Positions 1-7,800 of a stretch of 43,477 nucleotides of DNA are shown piece by piece. The notes beneath the pieces are model-generated. The model ran no database searches. It was not told where the DNA came from and worked only from the letters and a program-made list of their open reading frames with translations. This DNA is from Aliiglaciecola lipolytica. Lineage in GTDB: Bacteria; Pseudomonadota; Gammaproteobacteria; Enterobacterales; Alteromonadaceae. The position numbers were made by a program, and so were the translations under genes. Numbering within the stretch: position 1 is the first letter of the stretch; every line of letters begins with the position of its first letter. The DNA lies in the NCBI RefSeq assembly GCF_018860635.1, contig NZ_JAHKPT010000020.1, positions 1-43,477 on the forward strand. The letters run 5' to 3'.

Positions 1-22
1 TCGATCCCGGGTCGAGGCACCA
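1..22 (+). tRNA. 3' end of a tRNA gene (cut by window edge)
   Basis: The first 22 bases fit a tRNA 3' end. They read the last six bases of a T-loop (TCGATC), a five-base T-stem half (CCGGG) with the conserved C61, a seven-base acceptor half (TCGAGGC), discriminator A and an encoded CCA. The 5' acceptor half would be GCCTCGA, but the anticodon lies outside the window, so the isotype cannot be given. A factor-independent terminator follows at once, so this is probably the last tRNA of its transcript. Confidence 0.65.
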
Positions 23-33
23 TTTATTCCAAG

Positions 34-66
34 AGCCCTGCATGAAAATGCGGGGCTTTTTCGTTT
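34..66 (+). terminator. Rho-independent terminator after the tRNA
   Basis: A nine-base-pair stem (AGCCCTGCA with TGCGGGGCT, one G-U pair) encloses a six-base loop TGAAAA and runs into a T-rich tail. It lies 12 bases after the encoded CCA of the tRNA end. Confidence 0.8.
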
Positions 67-339
67 TAGGTTGAAATCGAACCAGTGCCACGGGTCGTGT
101 CCCGCTGCTGCGCGTGCGTCTCGATCCCGGGTCATCAAAGATAGAACATGACAAGCTAGCAAGCTGAGTAACGGTGGAGATTGTTGTTGTGTTTATCAAT
201 CTGCTTATTAAGTGCGGATGAGCCGCTTTATCAGCTAATCAATGTGAGTAACTTGTTGTTTTATAGAAGCCTATGGGGACTGCGGCTTTTTAAATTATGC
301 GTGCTGACCCCGTTAACAATGATTACCCTCTTTTATGCT
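67..339. other. Gene-free stretch with a second 13-base copy of the tRNA T-arm sequence
   Basis: No supported gene. Bases 121-133 repeat bases 1-13 exactly (TCGATCCCGGGTC), which is the T-loop and T-stem of the tRNA end. The bases before this second copy do not give a pairing T-stem half, so it is not a second tRNA. A weak five-base-pair hairpin (AAGCC at 267-271, GGCTT at 284-288) followed by a short T-run sits near the convergent end of the next minus-strand gene. Confidence 0.5.
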
Positions 340-1293
340 TTAATTGCTTTTTACTAAAGCAGCTAAACGGCCTGTGACTTCACCAAACTCAGCAAGAGTT
401 TCATCGAATATTTGTTTAATCGATTTTGTTTCTTTAATGCGCCCTGCAACTTGTCCTGTTAAAGCGATTCCTGCCTCTAGATCGCCACCAAAGTATACCG
501 CTTGTGTGTCTTGGAATTCGCTGAAAATACTTGGTGAGCCTTCCTCTAAAATCCGAGTTGAACGTTTGGTGCGCAGTGCTCTTAACGCTGGCCCTGGACC
601 TTTGCGGTTTAAAAACAGAGTGTCAGTTGAATCAGCAGCAATAATCGCGTCTTTCCAGTTTTGATGAACGGGGCTTTCTGTTGCGCTTAAGATGCGAGTC
701 CCCATAAGAACACCGTCAGCACCAAGGGCTAGGGCTGCTGCCATGCTGCGTCCATCCATAATACCGCCAGCAGCGACTATAGGTACGTTTACCGCTTCAC
801 ATACTTGCGGTATCAAGACCATGCTCGATACGTCGTCGGCATTTTTGAAACCGCCGCCTTCACCACCCTCTACTATGAGTCCGTCAACGCCTGCCTCTAC
901 TGCTTTTAGTGCACCTTTGAAGTTGGGTACTACATGAAATACGGTTAAGCCAGCGGCTTTTAGTTGATTTGTATATTTGGTTGGATCGCCAGCTGATGTG
1001 GTAACAAACTTAATACCTTGATCAATAATGAAGTCGAGAATTTTTGGATCGCGCACAAAAGCTTGGGCAATGTTCACACCGAAGGGTTTATCCGTCAGGT
1101 CGCGCATTTTTATAATTTCTTCTCGTATTGCATCCAATTCACCAGAGCTCGTTTCGATAATGCCCATACCGCCAGCATTTGAAACCGCAGATGATAGTTG
1201 TGAACGTGCTATCCAGCCCATCGCAGCTTGTATTATAGGTTTTTCAATACCGAGCATATCTGTGATGCGGGTTTTGATTACAATATTAGTCAT
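340..1293 (-). CDS. Nitronate monooxygenase / 2-nitropropane dioxygenase family flavoprotein
   Basis: A 317-residue TIM-barrel flavoenzyme of the NMO/FabK/NPD family, expected to bind FMN and to oxidise nitronates or reduce a quinone or enoyl substrate using NAD(P)H. Visible family features are an N-terminal PIIQAAMGWIARSQL strand and loop, AGGMGIIE near residue 42, GVNIAQAF near 72, VEGGEGGGF near 141-149, VPIVAAGGIMDGR near 170 and ALGADGVLMGTR near 190, the last two being the phosphate-binding part of the barrel. The usual GGH of the family, whose His serves as catalytic base in FabK and NMO, reads GGF here, so the exact reaction is uncertain. The start is ATG at 1293 with a GAGGAAAG ribosome-binding site. 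It stands alone, transcribed away from the PEP-CTERM gene. Confidence 0.8.
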   Translation of the reverse strand: MTNIVIKTRITDMLGIEKPIIQAAMGWIARSQLSSAVSNAGGMGIIETSSGELDAIREEIIKMRDLTDKPFGVNIAQAFVRDPKILDFIIDQGIKFVTTSAGDPTKYTNQLKAAGLTVFHVVPNFKGALKAVEAGVDGLIVEGGEGGGFKNADDVSSMVLIPQVCEAVNVPIVAAGGIMDGRSMAAALALGADGVLMGTRILSATESPVHQNWKDAIIAADSTDTLFLNRKGPGPALRALRTKRSTRILEEGSPSIFSEFQDTQAVYFGGDLEAGIALTGQVAGRIKETKSIKQIFDETLAEFGEVTGRLAALVKSN

Positions 1294-1746
1294 ATCTTTC
1301 CTCTGAAATGAATTGTGGCTTAGGTTATTAGTAATATTGTTATAGAAATGTTAGTGAGATTGGTACTTTTTTTCATGAATAGAATACCTAGCTATTGGTT
1401 TATTGATAGTTGACAAGGTTGGCTTCAATTATTGTAAAGATAGAATTTGTGGGACAAGATAAGAGCTGGAAATATCAGTGCCAAAAAGCATTAGAAAATA
1501 TATGCAACCTGAGTTAAATCATTACCTTGCTCTATGATGACGTGTATTTGCTGCCGAGTAGAGTAAGTCCATTTCGCCACCCGTGGTGGTGATTTCACTC
1601 GGTCTTATTAATAGTTATCTGGATGTCGCAAATATTTTTTCTTTAAACAAATTTTTGTCAGTTTTTTTTACATATCTCCCTTTATAGGCGGTAATTATTT
1701 TTATCTAAATATTAATAAGTTGTTGATTTAATTTTGTAAAAATAAG
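1294..1746. other. Long divergent intergenic region
   Basis: About 450 bases between the flavoprotein gene and the sigma-54-like promoter of the PEP-CTERM gene, with no supported ORF. It is AT-rich and could hold enhancer sites for a sigma-54 activator, but no clear dyad was seen. A TTGACA hexamer near 1410 has no convincing -10 partner. Confidence 0.5.
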
Positions 1747-1764
1747 CTGGCTTAAACTATGCTT
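1747..1764 (+). promoter_or_regulatory. Sigma-54 (RpoN)-type promoter of the PEP-CTERM gene
   Basis: The sequence CTGGCTTAAACTATGCTT has TGGC at the -24 element and TGC at the -12 element, with GG and GC separated by exactly ten bases as RpoN requires. It ends about 90 bases before the ATG. PEP-CTERM genes in several bacteria are known to depend on RpoN and the PrsK/PrsR system. The activator is not in this window. Confidence 0.6.
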
Positions 1765-1854
1765 GTAACCCAACTAGGTGCAAAATTGGTGTGAGCATCG
1801 GAAGCTTCGGTAGGATTGAAGCATTACTGTCAAAATTAAAAAGGAAATAAAACA

Positions 1855-2844
1855 ATGATTAAAACAAAAAAGCTGGCATTAGCAAGCATTACATTAAGCG
1901 CTATGTTAGGAGCATCGGCTGCAACGGCCGCTCCTATTTTTATGCAAGGCAATTTCCTCTGGACCCAAGTGTCAGATGATGGCACCTTAGGGAATGAAAG
2001 CGCCTCACCAGGTTTAATTCATGATGCCACTGGAACAGGAACTTTTGATACTGCACGAGGAGATTATCTTCGCCCGGGGACCCCGTTTGAAGGCTTTGGT
2101 ATCTCGTCTGACCAATTCAGTACTGTAGGTAATAGAAACTCTTCAAGCGATAGCGTAAGTCAGGTGTCAATTACAGACCTTAGTGGTGGCGCATTTGACA
2201 ACCATGTTCGCTGGACGGGTACTGCTGACAATGGTTTTTTCGATATTATTCATGACTTTTTCTTTGATGATACCGATGAAAACCTGAATATTACGACCAC
2301 GATTACCGCTATTAGTGACATGACTAATCTTGCATTCTCAAGAGCAATTGACCCTGATCCAGATAACTATCTTGGCGGTTCGGCAAATACAAACAATGAG
2401 CGTGGATTAGATCTGAATAATGATGGTGATTATGATGATGCTGGCGAATTGGCGCAAACTGATTTCATCAGTGCCTCTGGTGTTATCAGTGGTTTAACTA
2501 TGGGTATGTTTACCGATAGTGATTATGAACATAACACAGGTATAGAGGGTGCGTGTTGTTCACAAATCAACCCTGCCGATTATTTAATCGGTGGTGATTT
2601 TGCACCAATAGCATTTGGTTTCGACTCTTCTGGGGATAATGGTATCGGGCTTGGCTTTATGATCGGAGAATTGAATGCAGGGGACTCAGCAACTCTTAAT
2701 TATTCTTATGTTTTCGGTGATACAGTAGGTACTGTAGATATTCCTGGAGATGACGATCCAACTACCGTTCCAGTTCCAGCAACTATCTTGCTGTTCGGCA
2801 TTGGTTTAATGGGGATGAGCATGCGTAAGCGTTTTGCGAAATAA
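1855..2844 (+). CDS. PEP-CTERM sorting domain protein (VPVPA type)
   Basis: A 329-residue exported protein. Residues 1-25 form a Sec signal peptide ending near ASAATA. The last 25 residues carry the tripartite sorting signal: VPVPAT, a hydrophobic helix (ILLFGIGLMGMSM) and the basic tail RKRFAK. Such proteins are recognised by exosortase (EpsH/XrtA) in exopolysaccharide-producing bacteria. The core is rich in Asp, Gly, Asn, Ser and Thr, with LDLNNDGDYDDAGE near residue 182 resembling an acidic calcium-binding loop and a Cys pair (GACC) near 233. The binding function is unknown. RBS AAGGAAATAAAACA precedes the ATG. The gene is monocistronic, ending in a strong terminator, with a sigma-54-like promoter about 90 bases upstream. 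No exosortase gene lies in the window. Confidence 0.85.
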   Translation: MIKTKKLALASITLSAMLGASAATAAPIFMQGNFLWTQVSDDGTLGNESASPGLIHDATGTGTFDTARGDYLRPGTPFEGFGISSDQFSTVGNRNSSSDSVSQVSITDLSGGAFDNHVRWTGTADNGFFDIIHDFFFDDTDENLNITTTITAISDMTNLAFSRAIDPDPDNYLGGSANTNNERGLDLNNDGDYDDAGELAQTDFISASGVISGLTMGMFTDSDYEHNTGIEGACCSQINPADYLIGGDFAPIAFGFDSSGDNGIGLGFMIGELNAGDSATLNYSYVFGDTVGTVDIPGDDDPTTVPVPATILLFGIGLMGMSMRKRFAK

Positions 2845-2968
2845 CATTCGTAAATAGTTTAAGCCCAGTTTAGTGCACCAGTTCTAAGGTATATTCAACT
2901 CGGTTATTAGATGCTATGTATTGCTCGCGTAGATGTATCAATTACCGAGCCAAAGTAATCTCTAATTA

Positions 2969-3004
2969 AATGCTCCTGAACGGAAATGTTCGGGAGCATT
3001 TTTA
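2969..3004 (+). terminator. Strong Rho-independent terminator
   Basis: A 13-base-pair stem (AATGCTCCTGAAC with GTTCGGGAGCATT, one G-U pair), loop GGAAAT and a T-tail. It closes the PEP-CTERM transcript about 125 bases after its stop codon. Confidence 0.85.
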
Positions 3005-3238
3005 CATTCAAGGTCAAATGCGTGGTCCCGTCACGCCTCCTTTTGTTATTATTTCATACAATCAAAAATTGCATGGTAGGCGAAATCATATAATCCAAGT
3101 GATGGTGAGATATCCTTTGTAGCTATTAAACCCTAAACTAATAAAATTGATTACTGGGCTATTATGCTACCTAACCCTTATAACGATGTTAAACATGCAC
3201 CGTTTAAACTTGTCTTTGAGAAACATATCCGCTATTTT
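3005..3238. other. Intergenic region before the ArsR-type gene
   Basis: AT-rich, with no supported ORF or clear structure. It should hold the promoter of the ArsR-type gene, whose operator dyad begins at 3239. Confidence 0.45.
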
Positions 3239-3262
3239 ATATGTAACTTAATGGTTACATAT
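3239..3262. promoter_or_regulatory. Perfect 9-bp dyad at the start of the ArsR-type gene
   Basis: Arms ATATGTAAC (3239-3247) and GTTACATAT (3254-3262) are exact inverted copies separated by six bases. The dyad ends just before the likely ATG at 3268, where a bound winged-helix dimer would block transcription or translation start. This is the usual arrangement for autoregulated ArsR-family repressors. Confidence 0.6.
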
Positions 3263-3267
3263 TGGTT

Positions 3268-3621
3268 ATGGACAATACTTTCAGCGCACTAGCAAATAAA
3301 ACTCGACGTCAAATTCTCGATTTTGTGAAGAACAATCCAGCCTGTCTGGTGAATGATATTAGTCGTCAGTTCGCTATGAGTAGGGTAGCGATAATGAAAC
3401 ACTTAAAAATACTAGAGCAGGCCAATTTGTTAGTTACTGAAAAGATCGGTACATCCAAACACCATTATTTTAACGTCATACCCATTCAACAAATTTATGA
3501 TCGCTGGACGGATGAATATAGTCGTTTTATGGCATCCCGTTTAACCGGCTTTAAAAACCAAATTGAACAACAATTGCAGGATGATGAAAATGAGCCAGAG
3601 CAAGACAAAAAGTGTTCATAA
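3268..3621 (+). CDS. ArsR-family winged-helix transcriptional regulator
   Basis: About 117 residues from ATG 3268; a TTG at 3262 in the same frame is less likely. The N-terminal half is a winged helix-turn-helix: NTFSALANKTRRQILDFV, then NDISRQFAMSRVAIMKHLKI as the recognition helix region, then LLVTEKIGTSKHHYFNV as the wing. The C-terminal helix PIQQIYDRWTDEYSRFMASRL is typical of ArsR members paired with SRPBCC proteins. No metal-binding Cys pair is seen, so a metal sensor role is unlikely. It overlaps the next gene by 32 bases, implying translational coupling, and likely represses its own operon through the dyad just upstream. Confidence 0.85.
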   Translation: MDNTFSALANKTRRQILDFVKNNPACLVNDISRQFAMSRVAIMKHLKILEQANLLVTEKIGTSKHHYFNVIPIQQIYDRWTDEYSRFMASRLTGFKNQIEQQLQDDENEPEQDKKCS

Positions 3622-4108
3622 AATTTTTATTGCGGCGCCAATAGATAAAGTCTGGCAACAACTAACTAAAACAGACGGTCTACAAGCTCAGTTTTTTAAT
3701 GCTCGTTTGGACACTCCTGGGCTTGAACAGGGTGCAGCTATAAGAATGCGCACTGGTAAAAATGGTAAATATACCTCGGTAGTGGGGGAAGTGCTGGAAT
3801 TCGATCCTCCCTTTACCTACTCCCATTCCTTTAAATTTACCAGTTTAGACGATCCTTATTGCAAGGTGACTTATAAGTTGAAGGAAGTGGACGGGGGAAC
3901 TGAATTTACCCTTATTAATGAAGATATGCCGGTTGCAACGAAAACTGCAAAATACATGGAGCAAGGTGTCCCGTTTATTTTAAATACTTTAAAAGGTGTC
4001 GTTGAGCATGGCAAACCGCCATTTAAGTATCAACTTATGCTATTCATGATTGGCGCTTTGTCTTTTACTGTGCCAAGTAAATGTAAAAGTGAGCATTGGC
4101 CGCTCTAA
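3590..4108 (+). CDS. SRPBCC / AHSA1-type domain protein
   Basis: A START-like small-molecule-binding fold of the Aha1 (AHSA1) group. Diagnostic parts are KIFIAAPIDKVWQQLTKTDGL near the N-terminus, VVGEVLEFDPPFTYSHSF in the middle, the strand pair KVTYKLKEVDGGTEFTLINED and a long C-terminal helix (VPFILNTLKGVVEH). The start is ATG 3590 because CAGGA lies eight bases upstream; ATGs at 3563, 3581 and 3584 are in the same frame. ArsR-SRPBCC pairs are common, with the SRPBCC protein of unknown ligand. The C-terminal 20 residues after KPPFKYQLML are unlike the family and hydrophobic. Confidence 0.8.
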   Translation: MSQSKTKSVHKIFIAAPIDKVWQQLTKTDGLQAQFFNARLDTPGLEQGAAIRMRTGKNGKYTSVVGEVLEFDPPFTYSHSFKFTSLDDPYCKVTYKLKEVDGGTEFTLINEDMPVATKTAKYMEQGVPFILNTLKGVVEHGKPPFKYQLMLFMIGALSFTVPSKCKSEHWPL

Positions 4109-4164
4109 ATGGTTAATGATTATGACTCGTTAATAAACAGATAATCACAATTGGGAGAATACTT

Positions 4165-4722
4165 ATGGCAACTCCAGAAGAAATGGCGCAAACCATGCGC
4201 AACAACGTGGAGCAGAAAACCGGAAAGGGCATGAACAGCTGGTTTGAAATCATCACCAAAGGACAGTATGAAAAGCATGGTCAAATAGTTAAAATGTTGA
4301 AAACTGAGTTCGCTGTGACCCACGGTTTTGCCAATTTAATCGCCCATGACTATCTCAATCGTAATGCAACTCCGTCAAACGAAACAGACTTAATAGAGAC
4401 GCAATATAGTGGCTCTAAGCAACATTTGAAAATAATATACTCAACTATTATTAAAGCTCTCGATAGTTTGAGTGAAATGCAAATAGCGCCAAAAAAGTCT
4501 TATATTAGCTTGCGGCGCAATAAGCAATTTGCACTCATTCAACCTTCCACTAAAACCCGTGTTGACCTTGGTCTTAATCTTAAAAATGTCGAGCCTCAGG
4601 GGCGATTGGAAGCTTCTGGTAGTTTCAATTCGATGGTGTCTCATCGGATTAAAATCACTGATATAAATCAAGTAGATGAAGAACTGATTGATTGGCTGAA
4701 AATGGCATATCAGCAAAGCTAA
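4165..4722 (+). CDS. DUF4287 / DUF5655-type conserved protein
   Basis: A 185-residue cytosolic protein. The N-terminal 70 residues (TPEEMAQTMRNNVEQKTGK, WFEIITKGQYEKHGQIVKML, VTHGFANLIAHDYL) match the DUF4287 pattern. The rest (YSGSKQHLKIIYSTIIKAL, KKSYISLRRNKQFALIQPS, TRVDLGLNLK) matches the DUF5655 pattern of predicted binding domains. Function is unknown. RBS GGGAG lies 13 bases before the ATG. It follows the SRPBCC gene by 56 bases and is probably in the same operon, as such proteins often sit with SRPBCC and ArsR genes. Confidence 0.75.
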   Translation: MATPEEMAQTMRNNVEQKTGKGMNSWFEIITKGQYEKHGQIVKMLKTEFAVTHGFANLIAHDYLNRNATPSNETDLIETQYSGSKQHLKIIYSTIIKALDSLSEMQIAPKKSYISLRRNKQFALIQPSTKTRVDLGLNLKNVEPQGRLEASGSFNSMVSHRIKITDINQVDEELIDWLKMAYQQS

Positions 4723-4789
4723 AAATTGCCAATTAGACGTAAATGAAAGATGGTGAAGGATAGACAGGCATATTTTCACTGGTGTTATG

Positions 4790-4810
4790 AGCCTGCTTCT
4801 TTGGCAGGCT
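4790..4810. terminator. Hairpin between convergent genes
   Basis: A seven-base-pair stem (AGCCTGC with GCAGGCT), loop TTCTTTG, lies between the convergent DUF4287 gene and the giant surface-protein gene. It lacks a clean T-run on either strand, so intrinsic termination is uncertain. Confidence 0.35.
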
Positions 4811-4858
4811 ACACAAAATTTTAAATCAAGGTGTGCACTGGTTAAAATGCACAAATCA

Positions 4859-7800
4859 TCAATTTGATTTTTCGCGCCAATGAATCATTCGATCGTTGCC
4901 ATGAAATATGCCAAAAGTCGCTACCGAGGACGGATTCTCAGTATATGGGCCGTCATAGTTAGAGTCGATATCGCTCCAATCAAATTGTAACCAAGTTGGG
5001 ACTTCAAACTCAATTTGCACATCACCTTGGTTATTAACTCCAGGTGGAGAAAGGAGGAATTCTGCGCGTCCCGACTCGAACGTACCTGCGCCTGACGCGC
5101 TAGTAGTGCCTGGAGCTAGACTTATATCGGTTATGTTTACGTCGGTTGCTGCGTCGAAGCGAGTGAAATTGTCTTCGCTACTGATCACAAAACGACTTCC
5201 ATCCCAATACTCGATTTGCATCGGGATATTCAATGAAGTGGTTTCTGGGCCGTAGTTATTCTTCAAAACCCATCGACCAAAACGCACTTCTTCGCCGAAT
5301 GGTAGCAATTCAAGTACCCCGTTGGCAGCATTTCCATCTGAATCGTTTGCCGTAATTCCATCTGCATCTATAACCGATGTAACCTTCAAACTTAGGTTAC
5401 TTGTAAATGGTTCAACTAACGCATTGGCATTACGCTCATAAATAAAATTATCGGTTGAGTTAAATTGATAACTAATTACCCCATTCATTTCGGTTATCGT
5501 CGGCGATTTTAGATTTGCGCTCAAAGAGACATTAGTAGTGGCATCGGCACCAATTTGGCTTGAATCTTCGGTGGGACTGACTCTAACAATATTGGACTCA
5601 TCTAAATTTACGAAATCACCGGTATAGTTTAACGTTGTATGCCCATCTAAAGATTTGGCCGTTATGGTGAATTCAGGTTCAGTCGCGTAGCTAATTTGAC
5701 CTGAAGCAGGGCTTGCAATGTTCATCTGTCCAGCATAGACAAAAGGATCGCCTCCAGAAAGAAATCCATCAAATACTGTCTCTAAGTCAAAATACGCTGG
5801 GGTAAACCTACCGATACTTTCACTTGTTGCGGCATCAATAGTTTTACCAAAATAACCATTAACTGGCGGTGTTGCCGTTATAGTAAATACACCTACTTCT
5901 GAAACACTTTGATTTGTTTCTAATTTTACGCCGTTGTCGGCTGTATCAATACTGATGTTCGCTACCCCTAAACTCACTGAATTACCCGTTAACGGTGCAA
6001 CAGTATCTACTGTAAGGGGAATATTCTTCATTTCAAAGTTTGCTGTAATGGTACCGTCACTACATGCCGCGGCGACTGATAAATTAAAGTCTTCACCGGC
6101 TTTTTTAAATACATTGCAGCTAGCATCGTTTGTTGTACATTCTGCATTAGTATCAGGACTGGCAACAATTAATTTAGCCGGGCTAACTACCGTCGTTACT
6201 GTTGAAGAAGCCAACCCGTTGCCACTTGCGTCATTTACTTCAATGCTAATTTTACCGGCGTCTTGGTATTCAAAACTCAATACTGCCGTTCCGGATTCAT
6301 CAAAATTGATGATTCTATTCTGAGTAACTGAGGCGGCAGCCATGGCGGTGGAATCTAAAGTGGGTACCTTGGTTCCAGTGGTTGGATTTGCATAATTGAA
6401 AACTAGATCTAGGGATAAATCGCCATTTTCCGCAGCCGCACAACTGGTACTACTGTCACCGACCTTAACCGCTTGAATTGTTAAGTTTGTGGTGCTGCAT
6501 GCAGTGTGATCTTCTAAGCTAAGCAGGTAACCACCGCTGGAAAAAACAATATCACAATCAGGTATACACTCTAGATCACTCATTGCTGGAACATCTGTTT
6601 CGGCTGATAGGGTGATTGTTTCTGCGGTTGTATGGTTGAACTCGACACTGACAGTTTCACCACTGGGAATAGTGATTGGGTTATTACTCCATGTAGACGG
6701 ACTTCCCGTGGCTGCCAGGGTTACATTGACGTCTATGGGGACTAAATCTGTACAGTCTAGATTGGCACAGGCTTTGAGCGTAACAGGTTCAGCGCTGCAG
6801 GTTAAACCATCTCCATCATGTTCAATTTGGATATGATGTAGTGGCACAGTACAAGAGCGGGTTGTGCCCATAAGGCTAGATACTTCTGCCGCATTCAAAG
6901 CCGTCGGCCTCAGGTTTACCTCATCAATGGCCCCATGGAAAACGCTTTTCTGATTTGCCGATGAATATAAATTACCAATATAAAAATCCCCTGAAGTATT
7001 AGGAATTAGGCTACTGGACTCAGAAAAAGTACCGTCAAGAGTACCATTAACATATAGTTTTACTCTTTCTGATTCGTCTTGGGTACCATCGAAAACAATA
7101 GCAATATGATACCAAGTATCAACCACAAAACTGGTGTTCGATTGAAATCTGTCATTCGCCCCATCTATGTCTACATACAGTCGGTTGCCGCCAGAGTTGG
7201 TAAAAAAAGCACCATAAGAAACGCCGTCAACACCATCAGGTCCTTTTGAAAACACCCCCCGTGAATCCGTGCCATTGGTTTGATTAAAACTACTGGCCTT
7301 AATCCACGCTGATAACGTCATGGCTGTTAACTCGTCTAAACTGTCTCCATTTGCACTAACAATATAATCATCAACGCCATCGAATTCTCCATACCCACAT
7401 GAACCTGGATCGCCCTCAAGGGCGGGGTTCATCGCAGATGTAGTTGGATCAGTACCCACCCCGTAACCCACTGAAACTGCGTCGTAACCACTGTTAGTGC
7501 TATCTTTTACTTCGTTTGCCGTACCATTCCAGCTGGTTTCATCCATCCGCCACTGCGCGTTTTTGCAGACCCCTTCATTTAATTTAAAATCAGTGGCCCT
7601 TACGTAAGATGAGCTTCCATAATTGTTCAAGCTACGGAACCGCAGAATATTGGTGGTAATAGGATCAAAATCATAACTCTGTAATAAAGTCGTATTTTCA
7701 GCAGTAAATATGTAGCTTGGGGTAATTGCTGTGCCCAGTAATTTAAAATCAGCGATACCTGTATAACTTGGGTCACCGTGATTTTTAATGGTTACTAAAC

